Origin: Prevotella sp. UBA6387
Lineage (GTDB): Bacteria > Bacteroidota > Bacteroidia > Bacteroidales > Bacteroidaceae
DNA: 7,595 nucleotides
Assembly (NCBI GenBank): GCA_002437565.1
Contig: DJQL01000043.1
Span: forward strand, 3,378 to 10,972
Direction: 5' to 3'
Below the pieces are notes generated by a model that saw only the letters and a list, made by a program, of their open reading frames with translations, made no database searches and had not been told where the DNA came from. Below, one piece after another: positions 6,082-7,595 of the stretch; the stretch's first letter is position 1, and each line of letters starts with the position of its first letter. Both the position numbers and the translations under genes were made by a program.

Positions 6082-7071
6082 ATGGCCATGACGACAAACA
6101 CAGAGGAGGAAAGATTGATAAACTCTAAGGCCTATGGCGAACAATGCTTGCGCGATGAGGCACAGGCCATACTTAACCTTATACCTCAGCTCGACGAGAA
6201 TTTTGAGAGAGCCGTGGAACTGATGTATCACTGCCACGGCAAGGTAATCGTGACAGGCGTTGGAAAAAGCGGCAACATAGGCGCGAAAATCGCGGCTACG
6301 CTTGCCTCGACTGGCACTCCAGCCTTTTTCATCAACCCTCTCGACGCATACCATGGCGATCTTGGGGCCATGACTTCGGAGGATGTAGTGCTCGCCTTGA
6401 GCAATTCTGGACAAACGGACGAGTTGTTGAGGTTTATCCCCATCTTGCTACATATGCACGTGCCTATCATAGGCATGAGCAGGAATCCAGAATCATTGCT
6501 CGCCAAGTATTCGACAGTTCATGTCAAAGTTTATGTTGAGCATGAGGCATGCCCACTGAACCTCGCCCCCACGAGTTCTACGACAGCAGCGCTCGCCATG
6601 GGTGACGCATTGGCCGTGGCATTGATGAGAGTGAGGAATTTCAAGCCACGCGACTTCGCTCAATTTCACCCTGGCGGAGAATTAGGCAAACGCCTTCTTA
6701 CCACAGCCGAAGACGTGATGCGGACCGATGACTTGCCAATTATTCCCCAAGGCATGCACCTTGGCGAGGCCATTATCGAGGTGTCGAGAGGCAAACTTGG
6801 CCTTGGTGTGGCTCTCAACGATGACAAGACCGTCGCTGGAATAATCACAGATGGCGACATCAGACGTGCTATGCAGAAATGGCAAGCCGAATTTTTTGAC
6901 CATACCGTTGCCGACATCATGACACGAGAGCCGAAGACGGTTTTGCCGAATATTAAAGTATCTGAAATACAACGCATAATGCACAAGTTTAAGATACACT
7001 CTGTGCTGGTCTGCGATAAAGATAAGCACTTGTTTGGAATAGTTGACAGCTACGCGTCATCCATGCTTTAA
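6082..7071 (+). CDS. kdsD: Arabinose-5-phosphate isomerase (KpsF/GutQ family)
   Basis: Cytoplasmic isomerase that converts ribulose 5-phosphate to arabinose 5-phosphate, the substrate of KdsA encoded just upstream. The 329 residues match the usual family length. A SIS sugar-isomerase domain covers about 40-185, with the phosphosugar-binding stretch VTGVGKSGNIGAK (57-69) and SNSGQTDE (107-114). Two CBS domains follow (about 207-266 and 275-329). The catalytic residues known for E. coli KdsD (K59, E111, E152, H193) are all present with a constant shift of three: K62, E114, E155 and H196. The gap from the kdsA stop is 11 nt, which supports co-transcription. The start at 6082 has another in-frame ATG two codons later (6088), and the choice makes little difference. 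The CBS pair may respond to a nucleotide or sugar-nucleotide ligand, which the sequence does not reveal. Confidence 0.95.
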   Translation: MAMTTNTEEERLINSKAYGEQCLRDEAQAILNLIPQLDENFERAVELMYHCHGKVIVTGVGKSGNIGAKIAATLASTGTPAFFINPLDAYHGDLGAMTSEDVVLALSNSGQTDELLRFIPILLHMHVPIIGMSRNPESLLAKYSTVHVKVYVEHEACPLNLAPTSSTTAALAMGDALAVALMRVRNFKPRDFAQFHPGGELGKRLLTTAEDVMRTDDLPIIPQGMHLGEAIIEVSRGKLGLGVALNDDKTVAGIITDGDIRRAMQKWQAEFFDHTVADIMTREPKTVLPNIKVSEIQRIMHKFKIHSVLVCDKDKHLFGIVDSYASSML

Positions 7072-7089
7072 AACGTATATCCTAAAACT

Positions 7090-7595
7090 ATGAAGTTTTT
7101 TTACAGGGTACAAATAGTTCTTTTATTCTTATTATTACCATGCGTGGCAATTGCTCAGGGAAGCGATTCTCTCATTGTCCGGCATCTTGAGAAATATGGA
7201 GTGACTTTCTCCCATGACAACAGCGTGACGTTGCTGATGAATGGGCAAGCGAAATTTGATGACTTATTTAAGGCCATAAGCGAGGCGAAGTCGTCGATTC
7301 ACATGGAATATTTTAATTTTAGGAATGACTCCATTAACCATGAACTCATTGCTCGTCTCGCGAAAAAAGTCAAGGAAGGTGTCGAGGTGCGCTTGTTGTT
7401 CGATGGCTTTGGCAACATCTCCAACAACAAGCCAATGCGGAAAATTGATATACAAAATATAAGGGAGCAAGGCATCGAGATTTACGAGTTCAATCCAGTG
7501 AGATTCCCATGGCTTAATGACATTTGGAGTCGCGACCACAGGAAAATAGTGGTCATAGATGGGAAAATAGCATACACTGGTGGCATGAACGTGGC
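7090..7595 (+). CDS. Phospholipase D / cardiolipin-synthase-like protein with signal peptide (3' end cut)
   Basis: Start of a phospholipase D superfamily protein, open to the window edge (168 complete codons). The N-terminus MKFFYRVQ, a hydrophobic core and CVAIA-Q look like a signal peptide cleaved after residue 22, so the enzyme should work in the periplasm or on the outer face of the inner membrane. The PLD domain begins near residue 46. It shows IHMEYFNFRND (70-80), the conserved VEVRLLFDGFG (98-108) and the first catalytic HKD motif H150-R-K152-IVVI-D157 followed by GKIAYTGGMN. The second HKD motif must lie beyond the window. Cardiolipin synthase (joining two phosphatidylglycerols, or a related phosphatidyl transfer) is the best guess from the GG-N motif, but a phospholipase or nuclease activity is possible. 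It begins 18 nt after the kdsD stop and should belong to the same operon. No Shine-Dalgarno is visible. Confidence 0.88.
   Translation, partial: MKFFYRVQIVLLFLLLPCVAIAQGSDSLIVRHLEKYGVTFSHDNSVTLLMNGQAKFDDLFKAISEAKSSIHMEYFNFRNDSINHELIARLAKKVKEGVEVRLLFDGFGNISNNKPMRKIDIQNIREQGIEIYEFNPVRFPWLNDIWSRDHRKIVVIDGKIAYTGGMNV

Noticed and set aside
7135..7146. Possible lipoprotein signal (LLLPC) in the PLD-like protein
   Set aside because: A proline directly before the cysteine does not fit a lipobox, and a standard A-I-A/Q cleavage site follows five residues later.
7264..7539. 91-codon minus-strand frame near the right edge
   Set aside because: It is antisense to the PLD-like gene, whose plus-strand frame has an HKD motif and signal peptide.

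Overview
The window looks like chromosome of a Bacteroidales bacterium, most likely Prevotellaceae. Three things point there: the -7 promoter elements of the Bacteroidetes type (TAnnTTTG), start codons preceded by A/T-rich sequence rather than a clear Shine-Dalgarno, and a two-component pair that closely resembles RprX/RprY of Bacteroides. The assignment rests on recalled family features, not on a search.

Left half, minus strand (1-2339): a sensor histidine kinase (rprX-like) is followed, 108 bp downstream, by its OmpR-family response regulator (rprY-like). The regulator runs off the left edge and lacks only its extreme C-terminus.

Centre (2340-2688): a 349-bp divergent intergenic region. 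It holds a Bacteroidetes -7 element facing each way, a near-perfect 18-bp palindrome just upstream of the rprX -7 element, and a small array of three 22-bp-period direct repeats preceded by a degenerate inverted copy. The array lies next to the right-hand promoter.

Right half, plus strand (2707-7595): a tightly packed run of four genes with gaps of 10, 11 and 18 nt. In order they are a large MscS-family mechanosensitive channel with a signal peptide, a periplasmic coiled-coil domain and about 11 membrane segments; kdsA (Kdo-8-phosphate synthase, metal-dependent type); kdsD (arabinose-5-phosphate isomerase, SIS plus two CBS domains); and the start of a phospholipase D / cardiolipin-synthase-like protein with a signal peptide, cut by the right edge.

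KdsD makes arabinose 5-phosphate from ribulose 5-phosphate, and KdsA condenses it with phosphoenolpyruvate to Kdo-8-phosphate, the precursor of the inner-core sugar of lipopolysaccharide. The channel and the phospholipase D-like protein also act at the envelope, and RprX/RprY is an envelope-related sensory system. The window therefore reads as an envelope-maintenance locus. Regulation of the right-hand operon by RprY is only an inference from the divergent arrangement. All genes belong to known families. The less explained signals are in the intergenic DNA.
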